From the NCBI GenBank assembly GCA_025358255.1, contig JANYKC010000095.1, positions 240,013-304,012 on the forward strand: 64,000 nucleotides of DNA, read 5' to 3'. The position numbers and the translations under genes were made by a program. Of the stretch, positions 19,118 to 27,564 are shown piece by piece. Origin of the DNA: Spirochaetaceae bacterium (lineage in GTDB: Bacteria; Spirochaetota; Spirochaetia; Treponematales; Rectinemataceae). Position 1 is the stretch's first letter. Every line of letters begins with the position of its first letter. The notes under the pieces are model-generated. The model made no database searches and was not told where the DNA came from. It worked only from the letters and a program-made list of their open reading frames with translations.

Positions 19118-21523
19118 TCAGCGGGCGGCGACGTCCTTTTTCCTGCCGATGTTCATGGCGGCGAGGAGGAACTTCACCATCCCGTATCCCAGCTTCCCTC
19201 CCGAGAGGGCGCAGAGGTCGCGCAGGGGCAGGTCGCCCACCATGGCCTCCGCCATCCGGACAAGGCCCGCGTCGTCGCCGCCCAGGCCCTGGGATGCCAC
19301 GCCGAGGACGACCTTGCGCAAGCGGCGGCCGAGCCAGTTCCCGGAAACGTCGCCAAGGGTGCTGTTGAGGCTCCAGCGCAGGCGGGGGTCGGCTTCCTTC
19401 GCAGGGAGGGCCCTGCCCAGGAGGGCCGCGAACTCGGCGTCCGTAGGCCGGAAAGCGGGGGAAAGTTCATAGTAACTATGAAGATCGCCGCGCCGGTCGA
19501 CGGGGCGGTGGGCGGTGTCGGAGGCTTCCGCCTTCACAAGGGCGCGCAGGCGGATGTCGGCGCTCGATGAGGCCACGAGGAGCTCGAAATCCCCGCTTTC
19601 GACGTACCAGTCCCCGAGCTCCGCGTCCCAGTACGCGAAAGACCTCGCGTCGAGGGCGAACTCGACGGTGGCCTTCTCCCCCGGCCCGAGGGCAACTTTC
19701 TCGAAACCTTTGAGCTCCTTGGCCGGGCGGAACACGGTCGACTCGACATCCCGGACATAGAGCTGGACAACCTCGGCGCCGGCGACCTTTCCCGAGTTCC
19801 GCACGGTCACCCTCGCCCTGAGGCTCTCACCCTGCCTGAAACGGTCGCTCGAAAGCGCGAGGTCGGAATACTCGAAACTCGTATAGGAAAGGCCGAAACC
19901 GAAGGGGAAGAGGGGCTTCCTCCCCGAGGCGTCGAACCATCGATAGCCTATAAAGAGCCCTTCACGGTATTCGACGGTGAGGGGACCCTCAGGGAAGCAG
20001 GCGGAAGCGGCCAGGTCCTCGAGGGCGACGGGGTAGCTCTCCGCCAGCTTGCCCGAGGGGCAGGCTTTGCCGAATAGGATGTCGAGGGCGGCGCCGGCCG
20101 CGGCCTGGCCTGCCAGGAAGCCTTCGAGGACGGCTTTCACCTTGCCAAGCCAAGGCATGGCGACGGCCGAGCCGTTCTGGAGGACGACGACCGTATTCGG
20201 ATTGGCCGCCGCCACGGCCTCTACAAGGCGGTCATGGCTGGCCGGAAGGCGGAGGTGGCTCCGGTCGGCGCCTTCGGTTTCGTAGGAAGCGGTCAGGCCG
20301 ACATAGACCAGGGCCACCTCGGCGCCGCGTGCCGCCTTTACCGCTTCCTCTAGGAGGGCCTCGTCGGGAAGGTCAGTGGATTGTACATAGCCTTGGGCAT
20401 AGACGACAGAGGATGACCAGGCCGCGATCTCCCCGCGTGTCGTGTCGAGCCTTGTGGGGTTTATGAGGGAGGAGCCTGCTCCCTGGTAACGGGGATGATC
20501 GGCGAAGTCGCCGATCAGGGCTATCCTGCTTTCCTTGGCGAGAGGAAGGATACCGTCCTCGTTCTTGAGCAGGACCATGGACTCGGAGGCGATCTGCCGC
20601 GCCAGGGCGTGATGCGCGGCCGCGTCGTAGGTGAAGCCTTTCTTCTTGGCCGCCTCGGACCTGGCGATGAGGGCGAGGAGGCGGCTGGCGGCGCGATCGA
20701 GGCATTCCCTGCGCCCGGGGCTGCGCGCGAGCTCGAGGAGGCACTCCCGGTCGTTCCGGGGGCCAGGATAGGGCATCTCGAGATCCTGGCCACAGACAAG
20801 GCCGAGGAAACGGTCGTTGCAGGCGCCCCAATCCGTGACCAGCACGCCTTCGAAACCCCATTCCTCGCGGAGTACTTCGGTGAGGAGCCACCCGTTCTCC
20901 GAGCAGTAATGCCCGGAGAGGCGGTTGTAGGCGCACATGACCGTCCAGGGCTTGGCCCTCTTGACGGCAGCCTCGAAGGCAGGCAGGTAGAGTTCGCGAA
21001 GGCTGCGCGCATCGACGATCACGTCGATCGTCATGCGCCGCCCTTCCTGGTTGTTGGCGGCGAAATGCTTGAGGGAGGTCCCGATGCCCTTCCCCTGGAC
21101 ACCGTCGATCCATGCAACCGCCATCTCCCCGGCGAGGAAGGGGTCTTCGGAGAAGTACTCGAAATTGCGGCCGCACAAGGGTGAGCGCTTCATGTTGACG
21201 CCTGGACCGAGGATGACGGAAACGCCTTCCTGGAGGCACTCCTCGCCCAAGGCCTCGCCCATGGACCGCAGGAGGGCCCTGTTCCACGAGGAGGCGGTCG
21301 CGCTGGCAGTGGGGAAACAGGTGGCCGGCAAGGATGCCAGGATCCCTGCATGATCGGATTCGCCGGCTTGCTTTCGGAGCCCATGTGGACCATCGGCGAG
21401 CATGATGGAGGGGATTCCAAGACGGTCTATGCCTTTGAGGTGCCAGAAATCGGCTCCAGAGAGGAGGCTCGTCTTTTCTTCCATGGTCAGCTCGCGCAGC
21501 AGGTCAGGGACGGCTTTTTCCAT
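19118..21523 (-). CDS. Glycoside hydrolase family 3 (beta-glucosidase-like)
   Basis: Hydrolyses terminal non-reducing beta-linked sugars. The 801-aa protein has a GH3 TIM barrel with the nucleophile D231 in VLVTDWGACND and substrate-binding stretches MLADGPHGLRKQ and SLKHFAANNQEGRR; then the alpha/beta sandwich (ALVYVGL, VLQNGSAVAMPW); then a fibronectin-III-like domain (LFPFGFGLSYTSFEY onward). About 110 further residues form a C-terminal extension seen in some GH3 enzymes. No signal peptide, so it probably acts on imported oligosaccharides in the cytoplasm. ATG follows GGAGAGC. No sugar transporter is next to it. Exact specificity is not deducible. Confidence 0.92.
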   Translation of the reverse strand: MEKAVPDLLRELTMEEKTSLLSGADFWHLKGIDRLGIPSIMLADGPHGLRKQAGESDHAGILASLPATCFPTASATASSWNRALLRSMGEALGEECLQEGVSVILGPGVNMKRSPLCGRNFEYFSEDPFLAGEMAVAWIDGVQGKGIGTSLKHFAANNQEGRRMTIDVIVDARSLRELYLPAFEAAVKRAKPWTVMCAYNRLSGHYCSENGWLLTEVLREEWGFEGVLVTDWGACNDRFLGLVCGQDLEMPYPGPRNDRECLLELARSPGRRECLDRAASRLLALIARSEAAKKKGFTYDAAAHHALARQIASESMVLLKNEDGILPLAKESRIALIGDFADHPRYQGAGSSLINPTRLDTTRGEIAAWSSSVVYAQGYVQSTDLPDEALLEEAVKAARGAEVALVYVGLTASYETEGADRSHLRLPASHDRLVEAVAAANPNTVVVLQNGSAVAMPWLGKVKAVLEGFLAGQAAAGAALDILFGKACPSGKLAESYPVALEDLAASACFPEGPLTVEYREGLFIGYRWFDASGRKPLFPFGFGLSYTSFEYSDLALSSDRFRQGESLRARVTVRNSGKVAGAEVVQLYVRDVESTVFRPAKELKGFEKVALGPGEKATVEFALDARSFAYWDAELGDWYVESGDFELLVASSSADIRLRALVKAEASDTAHRPVDRRGDLHSYYELSPAFRPTDAEFAALLGRALPAKEADPRLRWSLNSTLGDVSGNWLGRRLRKVVLGVASQGLGGDDAGLVRMAEAMVGDLPLRDLCALSGGKLGYGMVKFLLAAMNIGRKKDVAAR

Positions 21524-21592
21524 GTGCGCTCTCCGTAGCGAAGCAGGTCAAGAAATGTTGCCGCCCCTAGTCTAGCCAGACAAGAAGGATAT

Positions 21593-22318
21593 TCAAAGGG
21601 CAATACGGGAATTCTCCAGGATTTCCTTCACGACCTCCGCGGCGATGATGAATCCCTCGACCGGGGTGACGAAGGAAAGTGAACCGGGAGTGCTGCGCCT
21701 TACCGGGGAAGGGCCGAGGGGCTCGGGAATGTCCACGGGCGTTTCCCGCGAATAGACGACCTTGAGGGCGGTGACACCGCGATGCCGCAGCTCCCGGCGT
21801 ATCACCCGCGCGAGGGGACAGATCGAGGTGTCGTAGATGTCGGCGACCTCAAAACGGGTCGGGTCGAACTTGTTTCCGGCGCCCATGGCGCTGATGACAG
21901 CCAAGCCCAGGCCCTGGGCCCGGACTATAAGGTCGAGCTTGGAGGAGATCGAGTCTATCGCATCGACGACAAAGGAAAGTCCAGGCCTCAGCATTCCGGT
22001 CGGATCGCCGGGAGCGTAGACTTCCTCCCGGGCCTCCACCCTCGCGTCCGGGTTGATCTCGAGGATCCGCTCCCGCATCACCTCGACCTTGGCCCGGCCG
22101 ATCGTCGACCGCAAGGCCAGGATCTGCCGGTTGATGTTGCTCGAGGCGACCTGGTCGCAGTCCACGAGGAGGAAACCGCCGACCCCGGAACGGGCCAAGG
22201 CTTCGCCCACCCAGGACCCCACGCCCCCGAGTCCGAAAATCGCGACGGTAGACCGGGCCAGGGCCTCGAGGCCCTGTGCTCCGATGAGCAGTCCTGTCCT
22301 GGAAAATGCGTCGCTCAT
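21593..22318 (-). CDS. tcdA: ThiF/TcdA-family tRNA threonylcarbamoyladenosine dehydratase
   Basis: E1-like enzyme that uses ATP to activate and cyclise t6A to ct6A in tRNA. The 241-aa product begins MSDAFSRTGLLIGAQGLEAL and has the nucleotide fold IFGLGGVGSWVGEALARSG, the acidic D in LVDCDQVASSNINRQ, and a conserved cysteine in TSICPLARVIRRELR. This pattern is the YgdL/TcdA subgroup rather than thiamine ThiF. The ATG chosen follows GGTGAGG; an in-frame ATG 12 bp upstream is an alternative. Confidence 0.85.
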   Translation of the reverse strand: MSDAFSRTGLLIGAQGLEALARSTVAIFGLGGVGSWVGEALARSGVGGFLLVDCDQVASSNINRQILALRSTIGRAKVEVMRERILEINPDARVEAREEVYAPGDPTGMLRPGLSFVVDAIDSISSKLDLIVRAQGLGLAVISAMGAGNKFDPTRFEVADIYDTSICPLARVIRRELRHRGVTALKVVYSRETPVDIPEPLGPSPVRRSTPGSLSFVTPVEGFIIAAEVVKEILENSRIAL

Positions 22319-22448
22319 GACCTCACCCATACTGGTTTCCGGCTGCCTCCCCGTCAAGGGCGATCCACTTTTTTGCCTGCGCAAGCCTCTCCTTGACGAA
22401 GGTCAGGGGGCCATGATTCCATTCGTCCCTTCACCTTCGGGGGCATCC

Positions 22449-23717
22449 ATGTACGGAATCGATTTCGGCACTTCCAATACCGTCGTCACGGCGGGCAGCG
22501 GGGGCTCGTCGCGCGTCCTGGACCTTGGTGAAGGCGGAGTCCTGCCCTCCCTCCTCTATTTCGAACGGGATCGCCGGGCCTCTGTCGGGCACGAGGCAAT
22601 GGCCGACTATACCGATGCGCTCCTCCGTTTCAAGGAGGCAGGGAACCTCTATAGCCGTTTCCGTTTCTTCCAGGCGCTGAAGCTCGCCCTGAAAGACCGC
22701 TACTTCGAAGGCACGGCCATCTTCGGCGAATACATGAGCGTGGAAAACCTCGTGGCCATCTTCCTCCGCGAAGTGAAGCGCCGGGCCGACCTTGCAGGTG
22801 GCATGGGAAGCGGGGATGACCGGCTTGTCCTTGGGCGTCCGGTCCAGCTTTCGGACGACAATGCCACCGATCGCTTCCTGCAGGACCGCTTTGCCAAGGC
22901 CTGCCGTTTGGCCGGTTTCAGCCATGTGGATTTTGTCCATGAACCGGTGGCAGCCGCGGTCGGTTTCATAGGGGAAAAAAAGGAATGCGTGTTGGTCTTC
23001 GATTTGGGGGGAGGAACCCTCGACATCAGCATCGCCCGGATGGAAGGCTCGGCAATCCGCATCCTCGCGACGGCTGGCCAGGACCTGGGAGGATACCTCC
23101 TGGACGAGGACATCTCCCGAGCGCGCATCACCAGGCATTTCGGTTCCGAGGGGAAGTTCCACACCATGACGGGCAGGGAACTTTCGATGCCCCGATGGAT
23201 AACCGACCAGGTGGCTTCGTTCTATGCCTTGCCCCTCGCCGACCTTACGAGGACGCGCAAGGCGATCAGGGACCTGGTCTACGACGCGCGCGATGCGGAC
23301 AAGGCCAAGCTCAAGGGACTCATGGAATTCCTCGACAAGAACCTCGCCTTCGGCCTCTTCAAGGAGATCGACGAAGCCAAGATCGAGCTCTCCACTGAGG
23401 AAAAGACCGCAATCCGCTTTGAGGTCAAACCCTTCGTGGCTTTTTGCGAGGAAGTGACCCGGGACGACTTCGAGGCCCTGGTGAAGCCGCGGGTGGATTC
23501 GGCAATGCACCTGGTCATGATAGCCCTCGGCAGGGCAGGGCTCGACCCCCACGACGTGGCGCGGGTTGTCAGGGTAGGCGGCTCATCGAGGGTTCCCGCA
23601 TTTGTCGCCATGCTGGAAGGGCTTTTCCCCGGCAGGGTCGAGGAAGGGGAGGTCTTCACGAGCATCGCGGCGGGACTGCTCGAGGCCAAGGAGAGGGGCC
23701 TGGTCGTGGCACCCTAG
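22449..23717 (+). CDS. Hsp70/DnaK-like ATPase (YegD type)
   Basis: A 422-aa actin/Hsp70-fold protein. Phosphate 1 motif IDFGTSNTVV at the N-terminus, HEPVAAAVGF, phosphate 2 VFDLGGGTLDISI, and the adenosine motif VVRVGGSSRVPAF. It ends after the nucleotide-binding domain and lacks the DnaK peptide-binding domain and lid, as in the YegD group of Hsp70-like proteins. ATG at 22449 gives the canonical start; an ATG 36 bp upstream with AGGGGGCC before it is possible. Followed directly by a strong terminator. Role in folding is uncertain for this group. Confidence 0.88.
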   Translation: MYGIDFGTSNTVVTAGSGGSSRVLDLGEGGVLPSLLYFERDRRASVGHEAMADYTDALLRFKEAGNLYSRFRFFQALKLALKDRYFEGTAIFGEYMSVENLVAIFLREVKRRADLAGGMGSGDDRLVLGRPVQLSDDNATDRFLQDRFAKACRLAGFSHVDFVHEPVAAAVGFIGEKKECVLVFDLGGGTLDISIARMEGSAIRILATAGQDLGGYLLDEDISRARITRHFGSEGKFHTMTGRELSMPRWITDQVASFYALPLADLTRTRKAIRDLVYDARDADKAKLKGLMEFLDKNLAFGLFKEIDEAKIELSTEEKTAIRFEVKPFVAFCEEVTRDDFEALVKPRVDSAMHLVMIALGRAGLDPHDVARVVRVGGSSRVPAFVAMLEGLFPGRVEEGEVFTSIAAGLLEAKERGLVVAP

Positions 23718-23725
23718 AAAAAAAA

Positions 23726-23748
23726 GGCGGACCGGAGGTCCGCCTTTT
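23726..23748 (+). terminator. Rho-independent terminator after the Hsp70-like gene
   Basis: Perfect 8-bp stem GGCGGACC (23726-23733) and GGTCCGCC (23737-23744) with loop GGA, followed by TTTT on + and preceded by a run of A (23718-23725), so it can also stop minus-strand transcripts coming from the CD3324-like gene. Confidence 0.85.
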
Positions 23749-23787
23749 CCCGCTTTTTCCCCGGTCGCCGCCGGCAGCCAAGCCGCC

Positions 23788-24072
23788 TCATCCGAGGGTA
23801 GGCTCGCTCTCTCCGCCATAGAGGATCTTGCGGATCCCGTCGGAGGAGAGGCCGTATTCCTCGGCCAGGTCGTCGATGCGCATACCCTGGGCCTTCCTGG
23901 ACTTGATGGCAGCGTTCCGGCGGTCGAAAAGCTCCCGTGCGCCGCTCCTGGCGCCCCAGCTCAGCTTCTGGTTGTCAGGGCGGGGGATATAGAGAAGAGA
24001 TCCTTGGACATATTTCTGCACCTCCAGAAGAAGTTCCGGGGGCAGAAGGTTGTCCGCGTTTATATACGGCAT
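23788..24072 (-). CDS. CD3324-family small helix-turn-helix protein
   Basis: A 94-aa protein starting MPYINADNLLPPELLLEVQK, with QGSLLYIPR, a basic middle region and a C-terminal helix-turn-helix-like segment (GMRIDDLAEEYGLSSDGIRK). This layout matches the CD3324 family known from clostridia; the family has no settled function but looks DNA-binding. ATG follows AGAGGAAC. Codons upstream in the longer frame are not protein-like. It shares the bidirectional terminator at 23726. Confidence 0.8.
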   Translation of the reverse strand: MPYINADNLLPPELLLEVQKYVQGSLLYIPRPDNQKLSWGARSGARELFDRRNAAIKSRKAQGMRIDDLAEEYGLSSDGIRKILYGGESEPTLG

Positions 24073-24505
24073 ACATGTTCCTCTGAATTGAATGGGGGGC
24101 TTGCCACATCCAACCTCGGGCCTTTGAAGGCTCGCACCGCAAGGGCGGCATCGAGGAACGCAAAGAAAAGCTATAGTCTTATGCGCTCCGTCAGAGGCCG
24201 AGGTCGGCGCCGTCAATCGCCGATACAACATCAAGGTATTTCATCAACACATTGCGCCTCCATAGAGCTTAGGATTCGTCATTTTGCCATAGGTCCAGCG
24301 GCTTTGTAAACTGGATAAAACACGTTTAGTCGATTCCTCCTGCCGGGGCAGGAAAAAACGAGTTGAGTCAAAATATCGCTTTCCGTTCCGAGGAAAATGA
24401 GGCATAGTTTGTTTGCCGGCAGAAATCCATCGTCGCGCGAGTCCTTTTAGGCGAGAGCCGGGGGACAAGAGGCGGCAAAAGGAGGTGTATAGATGATTGG
24501 ATACC

Positions 24506-24525
24506 AAAAGAGGGCTTTCGCCCTC
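24506..24525 (-). terminator. Terminator-like hairpin for the cytochrome gene
   Basis: GAGGGC (24510-24515), loop TTTC, GCCCTC (24520-24525). On the minus strand it is followed by TTTT. It overlaps the end of the 11-codon frame read on the plus strand. Confidence 0.5.
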
Positions 24526-24572
24526 TAAAAAACCCGGGCCCTTGGGAGTCTTTGGACTTCCGCCTCGGGCCT

Positions 24573-24606
24573 CCGGCCGGTCTCATCAACCGGCCGGTTT
24601 TTTTTC
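24573..24606 (+). terminator. Strong plus-strand terminator with no gene upstream
   Basis: An 8-bp perfect CCGGCCGG stem with a nine-base loop (24581-24589) followed by eight T. The T run is on + only. The only plus-strand candidate it could serve is the orphan transcript described at 24284-24606. Confidence 0.75.
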
Positions 24607-24629
24607 CCCCTTGCCCACATCGCCGCGGC

Positions 24630-25379
24630 TCATTTCCAGGCGCCGCTCACATAGGCATAGAGGTCGCTGACCTGGGCCTCGCTCAGGGCGTTCGCTCCAA
24701 AGGCCGGCATCTCGCCTACGGAGCCGTCGGGCATCGCCGGAAAGCGGACAAAGGCGAGCAAAGAGGCGGAAGAAGCTAGCTTTCGCGACGACTTGAGGGG
24801 GAGCGAGGCCTCGATCGCATTGCCTCCATTGGCATGGCAGGACCTGCAGTTGGATTCAAAAAGGGCTAGTCCCCTGGAGGAGTCTCCCCTTCCCTCGGCG
24901 CCGGCGGCCAGGGACGACGATGACAGCTTGGACGATGCTTCCGTCCCGGTGCTTCGCCCATAGATTATGCTGGATCCGAACCATCCCAGGCCCATGACCG
25001 CGACAAAAGAGAGCGTGTAGATGGCCAGCTTCCCGATCCTTCCAAGCCTGGTCTTCCCGCCGAGGATGAGGCCAAGGCCGAGAAGGACGAGGACGGAAGC
25101 GGCCAGGGCCATCTTGATCTTGATGGCGGGCATGAAGATGCCATGATAGAAATGGAGCCAGTCAAGGACACCAAGGAGGATGGTCGGGAAAGCGAAAACC
25201 AGGGCCAGGATCGACACATGGCGGGCCGAGAGGACCAGGATGTCCTTCCGGAAAATGATGGCGACCAGCAAGAAGACCAAGGCGCCGACGACGAGGCCGA
25301 TGGGCATGTGCGTGATCGGCGAATGGAGAGGCTCGCTGAATCCGAGGCTGGACAGGAATCCGTACAGTGAATCGATCAA
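24630..25379 (-). CDS. DUF2231 membrane protein fused to cytochrome c
   Basis: A 249-aa inner-membrane protein. An N-terminal DUF2231-like module has four helices with conserved histidines (SPITHMPIGLVVGALVF, SARHVSILALVFAFPTIL, LDWLHFYHG). A serine-rich linker (about 143-168) leads to a mono-heme cytochrome c domain with C178-R-S-C181-H182 and a downstream candidate methionine ligand in VGEMPAFGANAL. Start is TTG at 25377-25379 placed five bases after GGGGAGG; the longer frame lacks a ribosome site. Probably passes electrons at the periplasmic face; partners are not in the window. Confidence 0.82.
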   Translation of the reverse strand: MIDSLYGFLSSLGFSEPLHSPITHMPIGLVVGALVFLLVAIIFRKDILVLSARHVSILALVFAFPTILLGVLDWLHFYHGIFMPAIKIKMALAASVLVLLGLGLILGGKTRLGRIGKLAIYTLSFVAVMGLGWFGSSIIYGRSTGTEASSKLSSSSLAAGAEGRGDSSRGLALFESNCRSCHANGGNAIEASLPLKSSRKLASSASLLAFVRFPAMPDGSVGEMPAFGANALSEAQVSDLYAYVSGAWK

Positions 25380-25560
25380 TGTGCCTCCCCTTGGGGATGT
25401 GTGGGCATCCTGGCACAAAGCCCGTTTCGCCCTTGCCCACTCCACCGACAATAGTCGCCTGCATCGCGCTTCCAGTCAAATGCCGTGCCGGCCCTGGCCT
25501 TGCGCCTTCCTTGCCGGGGCACTAGTTGCCCCGATTGCCGGAGTGTATGCTCCATCAATC

Positions 25561-26328
25561 ATGCCTGCCCTAAGTCCCCTTGCCTTCGCCCTCCTTGTAT
25601 TGGCGGCCGCCGTCGCCGGCTTTGTCGACAGCATCGCCGGGGGCGGCGGCATAATAACCTTGCCCGCCCTCCTTGCCGCCGGCCTCCCCCCCCACCTGGC
25701 CCTCGGGACCAACAAGCTCCAGTCCAGTTTCGGAAGCCTGACCGCGACGCTGCGTTTCCGCGCGGCGGGCATCGTCAGGTTGCGCGACCTCATTCCCGGC
25801 ATCCTCGCCACCGCCCTTGGTGCCGCCGCAGGGGCCTTCGCGGTCGGCGCCGTCGACACGACCTTCCTCAAGGTCCTCATACCGGTCCTCCTCCTGTGCA
25901 TCGTGGCCTTCCTGGCCCTGCGGCCGCGCTTCGGCTTGAAGGCGGGGACCAGGCGCGTCGCCTGGGTCCCGTTCTGGATCGTCGCGGGCCTTGTCCTGGG
26001 TTTCTATGACGGCTTCTTCGGTCCTGGCACGGGAACCTTCTGGGCCATCGCCTTTGTCGGGCTCGCGGGCCTCGAGATGCAAGGCGCCACGGCCCACACG
26101 AAAGTGGCCAACTTCACGAGCAACATCGTCTCCCTTGTGGTCTTCTTCTTCGCGGGGACAGTCCTCGTCCCCATCGGGCTCGCGATGGGCCTTGCCCAGG
26201 CGGGGGGCGCCTACCTGGGCAGCAAGATGGTGATGAAGCGCGGGGCGGGTTTCGTGCGGACAATCCTCATGGTCATGTCGGTGTGCATCGTGGTCTACAT
26301 CATCGTCCGCTACTGGATCCTCAAGTAA
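25561..26328 (+). CDS. TauE/SafE-family anion exporter
   Basis: Inner-membrane permease of 255 aa with about eight helices, the family repeat signature AGFVDSIAGGGGIITLPALLAAGLPPH at its start and the second-repeat signature LGFYDGFFGPGTGTFWAIAF. Members export sulfite, sulfoacetate or other small organosulfur anions; the substrate here is not determined. The start is ATG 25561, without a strong ribosome site. It is followed 9 bp later by the LuxR-like membrane protein, suggesting cotranscription. Confidence 0.88.
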   Translation: MPALSPLAFALLVLAAAVAGFVDSIAGGGGIITLPALLAAGLPPHLALGTNKLQSSFGSLTATLRFRAAGIVRLRDLIPGILATALGAAAGAFAVGAVDTTFLKVLIPVLLLCIVAFLALRPRFGLKAGTRRVAWVPFWIVAGLVLGFYDGFFGPGTGTFWAIAFVGLAGLEMQGATAHTKVANFTSNIVSLVVFFFAGTVLVPIGLAMGLAQAGGAYLGSKMVMKRGAGFVRTILMVMSVCIVVYIIVRYWILK

Positions 26329-26337
26329 GGGGGAAGG

Positions 26338-27018
26338 ATGGCCAAGGCGCTCTTCTTCATCGAAGCCCTTGTCGTCGCGGCGCTCGCCGTCGTCATGCCC
26401 ATCCTGGCTGCCGATCTCCGGGACGCCTTCCTGGCGCCCATCGGCGTCGCCCTCCTCCTTCCCCTCGCGGCCTCCCTTGCCGTAAGGCCCTTCGCCGAGA
26501 TGCGCTCTGCCTTCGCCTGCGCCTTTCTCGGGAAGCGGGCCGTGGGCAAGGCGGCCGTGGCGCCGCGGGTCTTCGCGGAGCTCGCGGATTTCGCGCTCTT
26601 CGGCGGCGCCCTCGGGATCGTCGCCTCCCTCATCCTTGCCGCAAGCCGGCTCGGACAGGAAGTGAGCGCGGGCCACTGGCTCATGCTCGGCGCCTTCACC
26701 TTCCTCTTCGGCCTCCTGGCCGCCATGGCCGCCCGCATCCTCCGGAGCGTCGTCGAGCGTGGCCTCGAGCCATTTGCCAATGCGGACACCGGGACGGCGG
26801 CCGCATTGGCCTTCGCGGCGCGCTACGGCCTCACCCCGAGGGAATGGGAAGTCGCGGCGATAATCGCCGGAGGGGCAACCTACAAGGAGGCGGCTTCCGA
26901 CCTCGGCATCTCGATCAAGACCGTCAAGACCCATATCACGAGCGCTTACAGGAAAACGGGAACGGGCGACAAGGTCGCCTTCATCCTCCTCCTCAGGGCG
27001 GAGAAAGGGAAGGAATAG
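26338..27018 (+). CDS. Membrane-anchored LuxR-type regulator with MotA-like helices
   Basis: A 226-aa protein with about four N-terminal transmembrane helices (roughly 5-25, 33-50, 80-102, 113-133) and a C-terminal LuxR/FixJ helix-turn-helix (about 162-222: LTPREWEVAAIIAGGATYKE, then ISIKTVKTHITSAYRK). The membrane part aligns by eye with the protein encoded next at 27121-27564: LAASLAV/FFATLAV, FALFGGALGIVASLIL/YAAGGLGFIAGLVLL, AARILRSVVE/VCRILRARVE. ATG follows GGGGGAAGG. Direct coupling of a membrane signal to DNA binding is inferred from the fusion. Target genes unknown; its own operon is the first guess. Confidence 0.8.
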   Translation: MAKALFFIEALVVAALAVVMPILAADLRDAFLAPIGVALLLPLAASLAVRPFAEMRSAFACAFLGKRAVGKAAVAPRVFAELADFALFGGALGIVASLILAASRLGQEVSAGHWLMLGAFTFLFGLLAAMAARILRSVVERGLEPFANADTGTAAALAFAARYGLTPREWEVAAIIAGGATYKEAASDLGISIKTVKTHITSAYRKTGTGDKVAFILLLRAEKGKE

Positions 27019-27120
27019 GCCGTCTCCTACAAAAGGCCGATGGCCGGCCCGCCGGAGATGGGTGAAACTAGGCGCATGGCCGCAAGCCCGCAATGGAGCG
27101 GCGGCCGCAAGGAGGTATTC

Positions 27121-27564
27121 ATGCTTCGCTTCATCCTCGGGAGTCTTGCCTCGATCGGCGTGGTCATGGTCGGCATCGTCATCGAGGGGGGAAACCTCCT
27201 CTCGTATTTCGCCCTGACCGCCTTCGCCATCTGCATCCTCGTGCCCTTCTTCGCGACGCTCGCGGTCTGGAGCCTGGCCGAATGGTTCGAGGCCTGGCGC
27301 GACGCCTTCGCGACAGGAGGCCAGTCGCCCTCCGACAGGCTCTCCGCCTCGGTGTGGGCTTTCTCGGAAAAGGCGGCCTACGCTGCCGGGGGACTGGGCT
27401 TCATCGCCGGCCTCGTCCTCCTCCTCTCCCGGCTCAGGGCGCTTTCGGAACTCGGCCCCCTCCTCGCGATAGGCCTGACCTCGCTCCTGTACGCCATCCT
27501 CATCGGCCTCGTATGCCGCATCCTCAGGGCGCGGGTCGAGGCCAAGGCAGACCGGAAGCGCTAG
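27121..27564 (+). CDS. MotA-like small membrane protein, paralogue of the preceding regulator
   Basis: A 147-aa protein with four helices. The N-terminus (MLRFILGSLASIGVVMVGIV followed by IEGGN) resembles the start of MotA-type stator proteins, but the cytoplasmic torque loop and the last helices are too short for a functional MotA. ATG follows AAGGAGG, six bases away. It is a stand-alone version of the membrane part of the 26338-27018 protein, 102 bp downstream of it. Its stop codon overlaps that of the convergent gene (TAG/CTA). Function unknown; partner or antagonist of the LuxR fusion is an inference. Confidence 0.65.
   Translation: MLRFILGSLASIGVVMVGIVIEGGNLLSYFALTAFAICILVPFFATLAVWSLAEWFEAWRDAFATGGQSPSDRLSASVWAFSEKAAYAAGGLGFIAGLVLLLSRLRALSELGPLLAIGLTSLLYAILIGLVCRILRARVEAKADRKR

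Larger units (their letters stand above)
24284..24606 (+). ncRNA. Candidate orphan transcript with an 11-residue ORF and terminator
   Basis: The 557-bp stretch between the CD3324-like gene and the cytochrome gene holds no long gene but is organised on the + strand. A sigma-70-like promoter (TTGCCA 24284-24289, 17-bp spacer, TAAACT 24307-24312) precedes about 290 bp that end in a strong terminator (CCGGCCGG 24573-24580 with 24590-24597, then eight T). Inside, AAAAGGAGGTG at 24477-24487 lies seven bases before an ATG (24493) that opens an 11-codon frame, MIGYQKRAFAL, stop TAA 24526-24528. No + strand gene follows for 950 bp. I could not match it to tmRNA, RNase P RNA, 6S RNA or SRP RNA. Confidence 0.4.

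Noticed and set aside
22431..23552. A 373-codon open frame antisense to the Hsp70-like gene
   Set aside because: The sense frame carries clear actin-fold motifs; the antisense product matches nothing recognisable.
24244..24507. Minus-strand 87-codon frame in the 24.1-24.6 kb gap
   Set aside because: It has no ribosome site and an Arg/Ser-rich composition, and the plus strand shows a more coherent promoter-to-terminator unit.
24284..24606. tmRNA, RNase P RNA or SRP RNA in the gap
   Set aside because: I looked for the tRNA-like acceptor and tag ORF, the conserved GAGGAAAGTCCGGGC core and the SRP tetraloop region and saw none.
25570..27093. A 507-codon minus-strand open frame under tauE and the LuxR-like gene
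   Set aside because: Glu/Gly/Arg/Asp-rich shadow composition, and two clear sense genes with ribosome sites occupy the region.
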